From positions 1,736,001 through 1,800,000 of the forward strand of contig NC_091274.1 of assembly GCF_042100115.1 (NCBI RefSeq): a stretch of 64,000 bases of DNA, written 5' to 3'. How positions within the stretch are numbered: the first letter of the stretch is position 1; every line of letters begins with the position of its first letter. Positions 1-11,652 of this stretch are shown piece by piece. The stretch is from Alternaria dauci. Taxonomy: Eukaryota > Ascomycota > Dothideomycetes > Pleosporales > Pleosporaceae. The position numbers and the translations under genes are program-made. Below the pieces are notes generated by a model. The model searched no databases. It worked only from the letters and a program-made list of their open reading frames with translations, and was not told the DNA's origin.

Positions 1-706
1 TCGCAAGTGAAAGCTCGCAAGTGAAAAAATGAATTGCGTTCCTTCTTCGCCTAACTAGTATTATCGGTTTCCTCGATCTCAGTCTACGACACAGACATGA
101 TGCCAGCTCACTATATATCGCCTTGGAACGTTTCACTGTTGATGTGTGCGGTGCCATGCGTATCAGCTTGATCTTTACCGTCCCCGCTTACCCACACACA
201 TCCTCCATTGTTGATAAGTGTCTCAATCCCAGCTAACAAGCTCTTTCATTTTGCGCATAACCCATCATCAAGACTTCGTCTCTGTGATACGTACAAGAAG
301 ATCTGGGACGCATGAAGCAATTTGACAGCGCCCAGCTGGGCGAGTTGACCTAACCAGATCCAACGAATCCTATTTATGTGCGCTGAGATCAAACTCGTCA
401 AATCTTCTGCTACATATCAGGGACAAGGTACGTACTAACCGAAATATGCATGGTATGAACCAATACTCCGAAAGCACCCTCACACTCGTGTTGTCGAGGA
501 GTCGCAACGACAATCAAGGGATACTCCGCGGCACAGAAGGACAAACTGAGAGGCCACGTTAGACAAATCCGTCGAGGTGGCTTTGGGGACTGGACATAAA
601 GCTTTACGTACGTGTCCATAAGCGTCGTGACATTACATACAATGCATATGACCATAGCTAGCGCGTGAATAAATCAAACAAAGTATTGGGTAATTCTGAT
701 TCTCAG
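1..706. other. Intergenic, downstream of first Zn2Cys6 gene
   Basis: No gene is supported. The left edge carries a 12-nt direct repeat (TCGCAAGTGAAA at 1-12 and 15-26). The small minus-strand open frame at 410-655 has no recognisable features. Confidence 0.5.
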
Positions 707-3103
707 TTACTGCGTTTGTCCGAGGCCCCACGAAGGGTCTAATATATCAGCGTTGAACCAGTCAAGAGAAGGCTGCGACTGGAACAACTGCCACATCATG
801 TCGTCATTCCACGATGAAGGTATGATACCGGGGTTCGCATCATTCCCGCCGCTGTTCAATATATTAGGACCATTGCCGAAACCTGCTGGTGGAGGACAAG
901 TCCTCGACGATGCAGCCGATCCTCCATTCGATTCTGGTACTAGCTCACACATGCCTGAAGTCTGCACGAGGGGTTTACAAAGACCCAGCAATGTAGCGCA
1001 CAGTCGGTGTAGTCGATGAACATATTTGTTCTCCGTGACGAGCGTAGAAAGGCCATCAGTAACATCTTGGAGGAGTTGAAAATCTCGAGCGCTCGACGTA
1101 CCGACCACGTTGCAGAAAACGACAAAGAAGGGGCAGAGTGGGTACGAGAGCATGCTCCTGGTAGTCATTAGTGATGTGTTCTTCATGAACCAGCTTTACG
1201 CTTACCAAGCGAGATAAGGGTCGTAGCCTTCGATGAAGTGATCCAACGATCTTCCAAGCTCCTCTATATCCTTGGCGCATTCCAGTGCTTTCCGAGCACT
1301 TTGAAGGCACTGCTCTCGTTCTGATGGATTTGTCGTAACGGTAGGACTCAGACGATGGACTGCAGTCAGGGTAGAAAAATACCTAAACTCCATACCTTTC
1401 CAGTGTATGAGAGCGTCGGCTCTGCTGTCCAGGAAATGCATGTGTCGTTCCTAACATGGTGTGAGTATCTATCAAATGCTGGTCATCAGGAGGTGGTTCT
1501 GCACACCTTCTCCATAAGCTCGTAGATTTCCTCCATCTTTGTTCGCAATTGCACCACCTCTTTGTTCAGTATAGCCGACGATGGCTTCATTTCCAACGAC
1601 AGATCCAGGATCTTGTCGAGTACAGGAAGTAGCTCTAGAACGCTCATGGGGCTGGCTGGATCGGCTCGCAGCAGGTAAGAGGCCTTTACCTGGAGTTGAG
1701 GAAGAGAGCGTGGCCGAAGTAGCAAGAGGCTCATTACGCTATCAAAAAAGGCACACTGACCGACTATGGCGTATATCTCGCTCTCGGTGTCCGTTTTTGG
1801 TATTGGTTGTTCAATATGATGATAGCCAAGAGCCACAATCGTGCGCGATGCATGGGCTGTGAGCTCCCAGCAGCTCACAGGGTTGCCCATGATCTGCATC
1901 ATGGCAGCCTGCTCTTCATCAGTACGTTGTTCAGAGCAACACAGCTATAGATGTCTTACCCCAGTAACCAGGGCCTGCGCGAGTAAAAGAGAAGGCGCAG
2001 TCAAGAAGCTGACTTTATCTAGAGCCGTAAGCGCTGCTATCAGGTGATTGTACTCCATTTGTCGAATGTGCCGTTGGACAGCTTCACTCTTAGGGCCTTG
2101 CAACTGGCTCGCATATAGTACGACAGCTGCCTGAAAGTGAACAATGACTCGGCACAGATTGAGAGTCTTTTCATCAGCGGTACCTTCCATAAGGGCAAGT
2201 GCAATCTTCTCGAAAGCCTTTGGTGGCACATGACCGACAGTGTGGTAGCGAACGGCGGCGTCGCCCCGTTCCTTGAATTCGGCTGGCGTCATCATCAGCT
2301 TCATGTCGAAGATTCCATAACAAGCATACTTACTACCAAGGATGACATTGAAGATCTCGTGCTTGGTCATATCAGTAGAGACATGCATTGACTGATCAAA
2401 TGTGCTGCGATCTGGCATAGTTGGTGTGGGCGTGATTGACAATTGATCAACAAACGATATGGCAGTTTCGAGGACTGAGCGTTGATGGCCCGACAGTAAT
2501 CCATTGGTAGAGAGCTCCTTGCTAATGTGGATGCGGGCCTCATTCGCTGTCTGGGGACTGTTGTCGACATCCTGAGCTGTGGCTGTTGCTGGTCCATCTA
2601 GCGAACTGGATGTCCTCCGCCGCTTTGCCGGTCGATCTGAAGTTGCTTCAATAGTCGGCACAGCAAAGCTATTGACGGCCTCGTGCTCCTGCGCCAAACT
2701 TGGGCTACGGTGGACACTTTGAACAGAATGTTCGAGATTCGAGAGTCGTTCTACGAGAGCTTTGATCTTCTCGTCCCTAAATCATCATTAGAGCCGAAGG
2801 GAATGCATAGTCTGCAGCAAATGGACAAAAGCAAAGCCTCTACAAGATCTGGCTTGGTCGCGCGAGACGGATGATTGCTTACGTTCGAACTTTGGGTCGC
2901 GGGACGCGCTTGTGCCGATGACGCAGACATTCAGTCTCGGCCGCTACGCAGTTGGCGCAGGGCTCTTTGCGATCGCATTTGACCTAATGGTTGTCAATGC
3001 CTCAGTATCAATGCAGGTACCACTATTTAGGTCAGACCTTCCGAGCATGGCACAAGTCACATGCAGGCACACCTCCGTGGGCAATCCAGTTCTCTTCTGG
3101 CAT
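707..3103 (-). CDS. Zn2Cys6 transcription factor (first of three)
   Basis: Six exons give an open frame of 693 codons: 3103-3038, 2983-2883, 2776-1960, 1908-1507, 1450-1206 and 1157-707. The ATG at 3103 directly follows an in-frame TAA. Residues about 15-45 form a complete binuclear zinc cluster with spacing C-x2-C-x6-C-x5-C-x2-C-x6-C; it begins CDLCHARK and resumes VKCDRKEPC after the first intron. A basic linker and a leucine-rich stretch (DEKIKALVERLSNLEHSV) that could dimerise follow. The long middle part resembles the fungal-specific regulatory domain. The protein should be a nuclear DNA-binding regulator; its targets cannot be told. Intron 1 has the unusual donor GTCTGA, and the exon-4 donor is GTGTGC. 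The exon-4 start could shift by 3 nt. The gene is divergent from the 5880 gene. Confidence 0.85.
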
Positions 3104-4086
3104 TTAGTAATTGTCAAAGTGGCACAGTGGGATGTGCAATAAAGAGAGCAACGCCCGACTCTAGACCTCGATGGGGAGGATAGTTCGGGGAGCTTGATGT
3201 TCGGAGCCCTTGGCAGAATTCGGGCCGTTGCCCGGCCCGAGGTCCGGACGTGAAGGGTGCATGTTGCCCAACCTGTCCAGGTTTACCTTGCGCATGGGAA
3301 ATTTCGTGGGAAGTTGCACACTGTCAGCAAGACCAGACTGGACGGCTGATGGGTTGGAAATTTAGGAGGCGCGATAGTATTACGGAACGTCTGCGTCCGT
3401 AAACAATGGTGACGACGGCTGTGAAAAGGCCCTACTCCCTGCTGATGCTGACGCTATTGATACGAAGGTAAGCGCGTTCGTGTTATCGCAAAAGCAACTC
3501 ATCAACAAGCTTCATGGGCTACGCGTACTTTGGGCGCAGGACGTTGCCCGGTCACGAAAACATGGCTTGCGAAGAGTTGGAAAAGACGGACCTAAAGCCC
3601 GATAGCCTTGAAGGGTAAGAGTTTTCTCAACGAGCCTTCTCAGCACATGACAATGTGCAATCCTTTGGAAAACAAGTGCGACAACCATGCCGACGACTTG
3701 CCGTGAGTAGGCAGCGCGTAGCATCACATGTGTGCAACAGTCTCCAGCCGCTTCAGGAAGGGATCGATACATATCGCACCGCTTCCCCACGGATGCTCCC
3801 GCAGTGAGACTAACTTTGTTGGGGCGGAATCGTTGGCCAGAGGTTGGGTGAAGGAGCAGAAAAAGGAAACGACTGAGGGCGCAGGCCACGACCGAGCAAC
3901 CATCAGCGATGCCATGGCGTTGAGCGAAGTCGTAGTTGCAAGCGCCAACGGAGGAGAATAGTAAAGGCGTGGGATATAGCGGCAGGGCGGCACAATGGAA
4001 GGAATTGGCAGGTTGCACGAATGTCATGGGAGTTCTCGAAGGAGCAAAAGTGCAGTCAAAGTTTCGGGTGTCCATTACCCCATCGG

Positions 4087-4102
4087 TTCCACCGCGGTGG
4101 AA
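4087..4102. repeat. Perfect 16-bp palindrome
   Basis: TTCCACCGCGGTGGAA is its own reverse complement. Its centre is CCG-CGG, that is, back-to-back CGG half-sites of the kind zinc-cluster factors bind. It sits between a zinc-cluster factor gene and the 5880 gene. Function is inference. Confidence 0.6.
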
Positions 4103-5471
4103 ACGAAGGCGTGAAAATTGATGAAGCCGGCGCACCGTGGGATGAGTTGGAGTGGCAAACATCGTCCACGTTTTGGCCCATGGAGCTTGACTGGAAGCGG
4201 CTTCGACCATGGCGATGCCCTGCATGTGTAACGTCTTTACGTGACGTGGGATTTTGTGCTTGAGCTTGGTGCGGGTGGTGCAGCGCCACTCCACCCGCCG
4301 TCTCATGTGATAGCGCGATGGACTAGGACGCGTTCAATGCAAGTATTCTGACTGGGCAGCGCGAAATGAACGCCTCGCCCACGCGCTGTGCTCATGCAGA
4401 GACAATTGAAGGACAAGGGAAGGGAAGGGAAGGGGGGCAGGGGGCATGTGTGGCGTGTTTGGGTCAGCATCGACCTCAAGGTTGAGGTGGGAAAGTGCCA
4501 ATGTGGTCATATGCAGCAGGCAAGATTCACAAATGGGCAAATGGAAGGGGATGCGGGTGAGGCTGGGGCTGGGGCGCTCAAGTGCCAATGAGGCAGTTGC
4601 GCCTTCCCACACCCAAGACGTCGTGCGTGCAGAAGGCACGACGGGCATTGGGTCGGCTCTGGTACAAAGACAATGCTGTGAAAGCACAAGTGCCGGGCGT
4701 TCATGTGAAAGGCCATGTCCATGGCCGTCGGCTGGCTGCGCATTGCGCGAGTTCCAAAGTTGTTCTGCGTTGATGGACAGCCCAATCAAGATAAGCGAAC
4801 CCCGGGCTGCGTGGGGTGTATCAGGAAGCCGCGATAAGGAGGGGGGGAGAGCGGACAGACGGTGAAAGTTATTATCGCGCATGGACGTCCATGTACAAGG
4901 CTTCTGCTATGGGCTACGGAAGGGGGAGACGGTCGAGTCCCTGGCAGACCTTGGTGCGCATGTGCTGCCATGACGAACAAGTGTTACAAATGGCCTCAGG
5001 CGTGGTTGCCCGGCTCGTGTGGGGCGTCGCTCACCGTCAAAGGGCATGGCATGTGTATGTTGTGGGCGGTGGAGACGGGCGCATACAACATGTAGGCAGG
5101 ATGCTGGGCGCGTGTGGCCGCGATAGAGCGTGATGAGCAGGTAGCACAGTACTCTGCCTGTCGAGAGGGCTGCTGGGCATTCTGGCTGCAGCAGGCCAGG
5201 CACGCAATAAGAGAGAAGATGGGCCTGCGGCGGATCCAAGGCCATGTCGGGGGGATCCCACGCCGGCCCTACCACGATTGGCGCGTTTTGCTGGCTCAAG
5301 GCCTGAGTCTTATCTCTTACTCCTGGCTCGGCGGCCACCACACACACACCCCCCAAACTCCAGCTTCAACCGCACCCGCACCCGCAACAGCACAGCACTG
5401 TCCCCGCCTAGGACAGGGCTGGCCACGCCCGGCGCGGGAGCTAGTTCCAATGCCAAAAACAAAGAGTACTG

Positions 5472-5481
5472 TACCTAGGTA
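5472..5481. repeat. Palindromic decamer TACCTAGGTA
   Basis: This 10-bp perfect palindrome recurs at 9245-9254. Both copies are intergenic. Its role is unknown. Confidence 0.5.
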
Positions 5482-5818
5482 AATGCACCTGCACCTCTCA
5501 TGCCCATGGGCCCCAAAACCTGAGCCCCGTCGCCCTCACGCTCCCTACTGCTGCTACTGCTGCCTCTCCACCCACGGGTGCACACGTCCTGCCCGTCCTT
5601 TTGATTGTGCCACCTTCCGCTCGGATGCTCCCGCGTGCACCGCCTGTCTGGCACCGCATCTAGGTATGAGACGATTGCTTATCTCGTGCACCGCTCTATA
5701 TATCACTCGAGCCCTGCCCCAGCTAACCTTCTCGTGCCCCAAGGCTCTTGGCTCTGTCCCTACTGCAAGTCCGCATCCATATTCCCATATTCACACTCGT
5801 TCCTTCCCACGGCCTTCC

Positions 5819-5890
5819 ATGAGCCGCCCGTCACCCGCACAGCAACCACGCTACGACCACCACCTCGGGTCGACTCCTGATGTTCCATAG
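5819..5890 (+). promoter_or_regulatory. Upstream ORF overlapping the start of the 5880 gene
   Basis: An ATG at 5819 opens a 23-codon frame that ends in TAG at 5888-5890, just past the main ATG at 5880 and in a different frame. If transcription starts upstream of 5819, ribosomes using this ATG would pass over the main start, so it could limit translation. The same frame is open further upstream to 5483. Confidence 0.45.
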
Positions 5891-7595
5891 CAACACGCAG
5901 GCCCCCACCCATCAGCCTGCAGAGCCCGCGCCTGGCGACGAGGCACAGCTGCCGCGTGGAGAATGCGCCTTCATCCTCCCACCGGCCGAGGGCAATGGCG
6001 CCCGCCAGCGCTGTCCTTGCCGTAGCTTCTATCCCGACTCCATCATTCGCTCTCGCTGCGGGTGCGGACACCAGGCCTGGAACCATGAAGCACAGCCAGT
6101 CTCGACCGTGTCAATCGAGGCATACCTGCAGGCGGTAGAAGAGATGAAGCGACTGAAGCAAGAGGTTCGGCGTTTCGAGACGCTCGAGCAAAATCTAAAG
6201 CAGGAGCTGTTTAGGGAGCGCCTGGCTCGAGAAGAGCTGGTACGGACAAACCATGCAGTACAAGCGCGCATGTACGAGAACATGCAGCTTCTCAAACTCT
6301 CCATCGACGACAGGGTCGAGGCTGTCGTAGACAGAACAACAGAGCTCGGCGACCAGATCAAGGTCCAGGGCGAGCGTCTGACCATGGTCGACGAGTTCAG
6401 CATGGATTTGGAGAACCGAGTCGACCGGGTGGAGCAGTTCAGTGGTATGTCGCGAGACGTGACACCCGCTGCTTCCACACCAAAAGCACATCTGTCCACC
6501 CCAAAGGCCTCTCCTGCTCCGCCAATGCCGCTCATGGTGCAATCACAACATACCCTTGGCCAACTCCCGATCCGAACGGATAAGAAATACCCTCTGTCGT
6601 GGAGTGTGCGCGTCGTCTTTGTTCCACGCAAGTCGCAAAAGTTCGCATACGATCCTGACAGCAATGGCTACCGACGATGTGCGTCACGCAAGCTGCTACA
6701 AAACCTCGAGTTTCCCAGCCAGGACAGCTCCTGTTTTGCGAATGGCATCGAGACTGCCTTCAAGGGTGTCTTGCGCGGTAGACCCTGGATGCCCATGACC
6801 GGCCATCGCCCAGCTGACGAGCCCTTTGGTCGCATAGCACTGACGCTTCTACCGCCCGATCTCGTCCACCGCGGCGTATGGGACTATCCCTTCCTCGAGG
6901 ACCACTGCATCGCGCACGACAAGATGCAGGGAGACATGCTCTACATCACTCTGCAGTATGAAGACGTTACCTGGAACGAGATTCGGTTTCTGCCTCCTGT
7001 GACTGGTGTTGACGAGACTTGCTGGGAACACGACGACGAACTCGACGGCACTGCCAAATACAAGAGCTTGGACTCGGAGATCATGTACGATTACCAGGAT
7101 CCTCCTCCTACTTATTCATCTCGAACTCACTCGATGGCGACTAGGGCGCCCTCGGGGCTGGACGTCCTTGCCAACTCCGCTGCCATGTTGAGTCCGATCG
7201 AGCGCGCTCAAACGGCATCGTCTGTTCATTCCTCTAGACCGAGTCCTCTCAGTCCTCTGCAGCGCGCCCCAACCCAGTCGTCGAGCCATTCTAGCCATCC
7301 ACGTTTCTCTTCCGAGCGTAGCAGCCTTCGCAGCTTCGATACCGAGACCACTGATGATGAGCACCGTGACAAGAAACCCAAGCTACGGTCCAAGCAGAGC
7401 ATGCCCAACGTGAATGGCAACGGCCATGCACAGCAGCCAATGTATGTCTCGGGCCGATCCAAACGAAAGATGCCAGTACGGGAGAAGGGTCCCAAGGAGC
7501 CCCTACACTTCAACGTCGCTGGTGTCGCCAAGGGCGGACTCAATTTTTTGCACCCTCGTTCTTCCAAGGGTAAAGAAGCAGCCCATAACCCATGA
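5880..7595 (+). CDS. Coiled-coil protein of unknown function with N-terminal Cys/His motif
   Basis: An intronless frame of 571 codons. I do not recognise the family. About residues 44-68 hold a compact Cys/His motif (CPCRSF, then CGCGHQAWNH), which could bind a metal. Residues about 80-190 are a charged, heptad-like helix (repeated E, K, R, L) expected to form a coiled coil. A middle globular part (about 225-380) is rich in aromatic and Pro residues. The C-terminal third is low-complexity, rich in Ser, Pro and Arg, with basic clusters that could be nuclear signals. Codon use is GC-rich and uniform, so the frame is convincingly coding. A 23-codon upstream frame overlaps the start. Role and location are not inferable. 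Confidence 0.8.
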   Translation: MFHSNTQAPTHQPAEPAPGDEAQLPRGECAFILPPAEGNGARQRCPCRSFYPDSIIRSRCGCGHQAWNHEAQPVSTVSIEAYLQAVEEMKRLKQEVRRFETLEQNLKQELFRERLAREELVRTNHAVQARMYENMQLLKLSIDDRVEAVVDRTTELGDQIKVQGERLTMVDEFSMDLENRVDRVEQFSGMSRDVTPAASTPKAHLSTPKASPAPPMPLMVQSQHTLGQLPIRTDKKYPLSWSVRVVFVPRKSQKFAYDPDSNGYRRCASRKLLQNLEFPSQDSSCFANGIETAFKGVLRGRPWMPMTGHRPADEPFGRIALTLLPPDLVHRGVWDYPFLEDHCIAHDKMQGDMLYITLQYEDVTWNEIRFLPPVTGVDETCWEHDDELDGTAKYKSLDSEIMYDYQDPPPTYSSRTHSMATRAPSGLDVLANSAAMLSPIERAQTASSVHSSRPSPLSPLQRAPTQSSSHSSHPRFSSERSSLRSFDTETTDDEHRDKKPKLRSKQSMPNVNGNGHAQQPMYVSGRSKRKMPVREKGPKEPLHFNVAGVAKGGLNFLHPRSSKGKEAAHNP

Positions 7596-10095
7596 GGCAA
7601 CAACGTTTGGTTTCACATTCTCCACATGTACAAGGTTTCTCATTTACACTGGGTAGAGGCGCTTACGAGTAAAACCTCGTTTCTTTCTTCCTTTCTCTCT
7701 TTCAATTAGGATACCCATCGGCGTTGTATAGTACGGTTGGATGCATCAGCTTCGCAGCGCAAATTCTCAAAGTACGTTCTTGGTCTAGCGTTCGTCGCAT
7801 GGTACCAACAGCCACACGAAGTTACCTGAGACTTTTGGTTTCTACAATTTCTTTTCTCGACCATAGACGATTCCGAAGACAAGATGCTAGTTTTCACGTC
7901 AAAAGTATGCAGTCTGTTGGCAAACTGAGCAATGAAATCAATAACGTTCTGGAATATTACACCACACACAGTACTATACGGTTTCGTAAAGTCCACTTGA
8001 ACCACCCATCTGGCAAAGCACCTTTTCCCTATTCGAACGAAATTTACTAGTTTCTGTATCCGGAAGTTGTAGTATACTCAGACGCACAAAGTCTGTTGGA
8101 AAAAAAAGATGCTTGATTGTGAGTGCTCCGATACCGTATCGCTTTGTGCCATCCGGCATTGATAACCCCCATTCAGTATCCACCAGCCAAGACGACGTGC
8201 AGGGAAGAAAATGTAACACAGGGTCTTGAGTAGTAATGTCCGCCCCCCGACTGATTCCTGTTTCGATTTGAGCCTGACAAATCCGAAAAGTATTAATGCT
8301 AATCGATGGCAAAGAACCACTATACCTATGACGCCATGCTTGTCGACTCCGTAACGCCTACACCACCTGCTGAATGTGCGAAATAATGACAGACTCACGG
8401 GTAATGTGCGACCTGCCAAGATATCGGATTGGTTGAGTTCCCGGTCTCGGAGCCCTAGGGACGGTTCCGACATTATTTGGCAACCCAAAGTCTCTTACCT
8501 GTAGGTAGGCTCCTCGTTCATATTGTACAATTATCTCGACGACTGGTATCACAAAGACAGAAAGGGGACTTTTATCTATTCGAACTCTTTCGTTCCGCTC
8601 GCCGCATTCAGATCCGACAATATCGATGAAAGCTTCTACATGCTATTGAACGGTGACAGGTTTACCAAGCCGCTCAAGATACGCCTGCAGTCACACTGAC
8701 CAATATAGCGTGCTGACAAAGAACTCTTGTTTTCAGAATGATGCAGTAAACTGATATGTGAGTATGAAACCAGCAGCTCACGTGGCTAATACGGCGTTGC
8801 CAGAAGCAGATTTCCTGGATTTGACTTCAAAGGACGTGTCGTCCTTACCTATATCACACCAAATGAAGAAAGCATTGTTTAGAAACGGCACAAGATTGTG
8901 GGTTCTCAAATCACGCTCAATCTCACTTTCCAGACAGATTTCTTCCTTGCTGCTGAAAGAGTACCTAAGCGAATACAGCTTGCGCGAACCTGCTCAACTA
9001 CGCTAAGTCATGAGGACATAAAACAACAATGGGTCTGTCTTGATGGAAACGTTTGTCATACTGAGAACCACATTCCAACCTCTGAAAGAGTGAATATTTG
9101 TATCTGCAACTCCGGCCCGAAGGTTAGATGATTATTGTCGCCTACCAACACAGTTAGACTGGCCCAAAGCCACACGATATTGAGCATTCTGTATTTCATG
9201 TATTGTGCGGGTCCGGAGAAGAATTATGTACTTTGGCCATCTTTTACCTAGGTATGTTGGCTCTCAGAATGTGTCGAAGCATATGTATGCCAAATACAAT
9301 GGAAGTATTGCTGACACCACAGCAAACAATTGTCACCTAGAATACACACGTATTGCCTACTGCACGCAAAATACGAGCTTCTTCGTATGCATGGCGGTGG
9401 ATCGGGCAATCCGCCCTTTGATTAGGTCGTAACCAAGTGTGGGGACCTTCCCCGAATTCCACTCCACTTTCCCTACCAGCAAAGGAGGAAGCCTTCAAAT
9501 CTCCAACCTCGCGATCGATGTTATTTGTACAAAAGGGCTAGACGATAGAAGCTCGCCGAAAAATTATCGCAGGTTTGATGTCAACCACCGCCTTCACGAA
9601 TCCTTCCGATATCGCATGGCGACGGGCCTTTTCTTATCATGCCGTATCTCAGATGAACCCCTCCAATCCTCCAATCCTCCATGCTGATCCCTCTTTTGGG
9701 GTCGCTGCCGAACCACTAAAGACCCCAGTTTCTGCGCGCGACAGGAGGCGACATAATCGGTATTGGTCAGAAAGAGCAGGGAGTTTATCAGAAGGACCAT
9801 GCGCAACGTGAGATAGACAGCGGAGAATGTTACCTTGCACTCGCTCGCTACCGCCATGTAACGCCTGGGATATCCGGCTACGCTAGCGCGTGGCCTGAGG
9901 TTGCACCCAACTCCACGGAACGAATGCAGTTCCTGCTGGTCTATAATTGCAGTTACTAGCTTATGGCGATTGTACATAAGAGAGAGCAAGCAACCGGAGT
10001 CTTCGAAGTTGAGTCGCATCGCACCTTCTTTCACGACATCCCCAGAAGCGCATCCAGCTTGTATCGCTCCCGCGTGCAACATCTCATCTGTCAAC
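7596..10095. other. Intergenic region with no supported gene
   Basis: About 2.5 kb between the coiled-coil gene and the MFS permease. Open frames are short and overlapping on both strands, and none shows domain-like sequence. A second TACCTAGGTA palindrome lies at 9245-9254. The last few hundred bases are the probable promoter of the permease. Confidence 0.45.
9245..9254. repeat. Second TACCTAGGTA palindrome
   Basis: Identical to the decamer at 5472-5481 and also intergenic. Confidence 0.5.
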
Positions 10096-11652
10096 ATGTT
10101 GACAAACAAAGATCCTGAGCTCGCAAAAGACGGCCTCGAAGTTACGGCCTCTCTATCCTCGTCCAAAGATGCAAACGCACCTGTGCCAGTCGAAGGAACG
10201 ACCGAGCATCTACCCACATACGAGCACGAGAAGGCTCTGACGTGGAAGTTCGACCTGAGGATTTTACCTATGCTCGCAATTATGTACTTGTTCAACGCTC
10301 TTGACAAGGGTAACCTAGGCAACGCAAAGACGGACGGCATGGACAAAGATCTTGGTTTCGTGGGGAACCAGTACAACATCATGCTGAGTATCTTCTACGT
10401 ACCATATGTTATCTTTGCGCCACCGATTGGTATGCTGGGAAAGAAGTACGGGCCGCATCGCGTGCTGCCGATCATGATGTTCTGCTTTGGTAGTGCGACG
10501 CTGCTCGCTGCTAGCGTGCAGAATTGGAGTGGTATGATGGCCCTCAGATGGTTTTTGGGTGAGTATCCAAAACGTATGTGTGAGTGAAATTGTTACTAAT
10601 GCTACACAGGCATGGCTGAGTCTGCCTTCTTCCCATTGGTAATTTACTACCTGACCACTTTCTACCGTCGAGGAGAGCTTGCCAGACGACTGGCATTATT
10701 CTACGCCGCTTCCAATATTGCAAACGCATTCAGTGGGTTGCTCTCTTTTGGTGTATTCCAGATCGAGTCAAAGCTTGACTCGTGGCGTTATCTGTTTATT
10801 ATTGAGGGAGCACTCACAATCTGCTTCTCTTTCTTCGCCTACTGGTACCTCCCCAAGAACGCCTACGAATCCAAGTTCCTCAATGAGTCAGAGAAGCAAC
10901 TCGCATACACGCGTATCCAGATCGACTCCTCATCGGTCGTTGACCAAAAGTTCAATCTGAAAGACGCTCTTGGTATTTTCAAGGAGACATCCACCTACGG
11001 CTTCCTAGCCATTGAGGTCTGCCTCGGTGTACCACTGCAGTCTGTATCGCTGTTCCTGCCACAGATTGTCGCGCGACTGGGATACGATTCGATCAAGACG
11101 AACCTCTACACGGTGGCGCCCAACATCGTCGGAGCAATTGTTCTTCTCATCTTGGCCTTTGCTTCTGATTATACTCGCCTCCGCTTCCCGTTCATCGCTC
11201 TCGGCTTCCTGCTCACATTCATCGGCTTCATCATCTACGCCACCATCGACGTAGAACACTCGCTTACCGTTGCCTACTTTGCCTGCTTCATGATGACATG
11301 GGGTACCTCTGCGCCTTCTGTTCTCCTCTCGACATGGTACAACAACAACGTCGCCGATGAGAACCGGCGTGTAACCCTTACCTCGGTTGGTGTGCCGCTG
11401 GCAAACTTGATGGGTGTCGTTAGTTCCAACATCTTCAGGCCACAGGATGCGCCAGAGTATATCCCTGCGCTGGCGACTACTGCGGCTTTTGGAGCGACTG
11501 GATGCTTGTGTGCAGCTCTGCTCGGTGCCTACATGGTTGTAGACAACAAGAGGAGGAACGCGAAGCAGGGCGTCAACTACACTGCTAGGGATGTTTCAAC
11601 CGAGAAACTGAGAGACGGACCCAAGAACCCAGACTTTAGGTGGTTCTTGTAA
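10096..11652 (+). CDS. MFS permease, Dal5-like anion:cation symporter family
   Basis: Two exons, 10096-10558 and 10610-11652 (intron GTGAGT...CTACACAG), code for 501 residues. After a polar N-terminus comes the family-typical start of helix 1 (LRILPMLAIMYLFNALDKGN), then about 12 hydrophobic segments and a hydrophilic central loop. Helix 4-6 motifs (RWFLG, then GMAESAFFPLVIYYLTTFY, then RLALFYAASNIANAFSGLL) are those of the Dal5/allantoate/nicotinate permease group. It should import a small organic anion or vitamin across the plasma membrane by proton symport. The substrate cannot be told from sequence. The frame is open upstream to 9901, but the ATG at 10096 gives a normal N-terminus and was chosen. 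Confidence 0.88.

Larger units (their letters stand above)
3104..5879. other. Divergent intergenic region, GC-rich, with long leader of the 5880 gene
   Basis: This stretch lies between two divergent genes. It holds many overlapping long open frames on both strands, rich in Arg, Cys, His and Pro, which is typical of chance frames in GC-rich DNA. Visible structure is a perfect 16-bp palindrome at 4087-4102, a purine tract of G-rich runs near 4410-4445, a CA/C-rich stretch near 5338-5400, a palindromic decamer at 5472-5481 and a pyrimidine-rich 5480-5870 stretch suited to a fungal promoter and leader. I see no supported gene. Confidence 0.5.

Noticed and set aside
3512..4306. 264-codon minus-strand open frame
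   Set aside because: Composition is dominated by Arg, Cys, His and Ser with no domain-like text, overlapping frames of similar length exist on the other strand, and the region is GC-rich. Best seen as a chance frame.
4334..4882. 182-codon minus-strand frame and overlapping plus-strand frames
   Set aside because: Pro/His/Cys-rich low-information sequence in a GC-rich leader region; no motif, no splice support.
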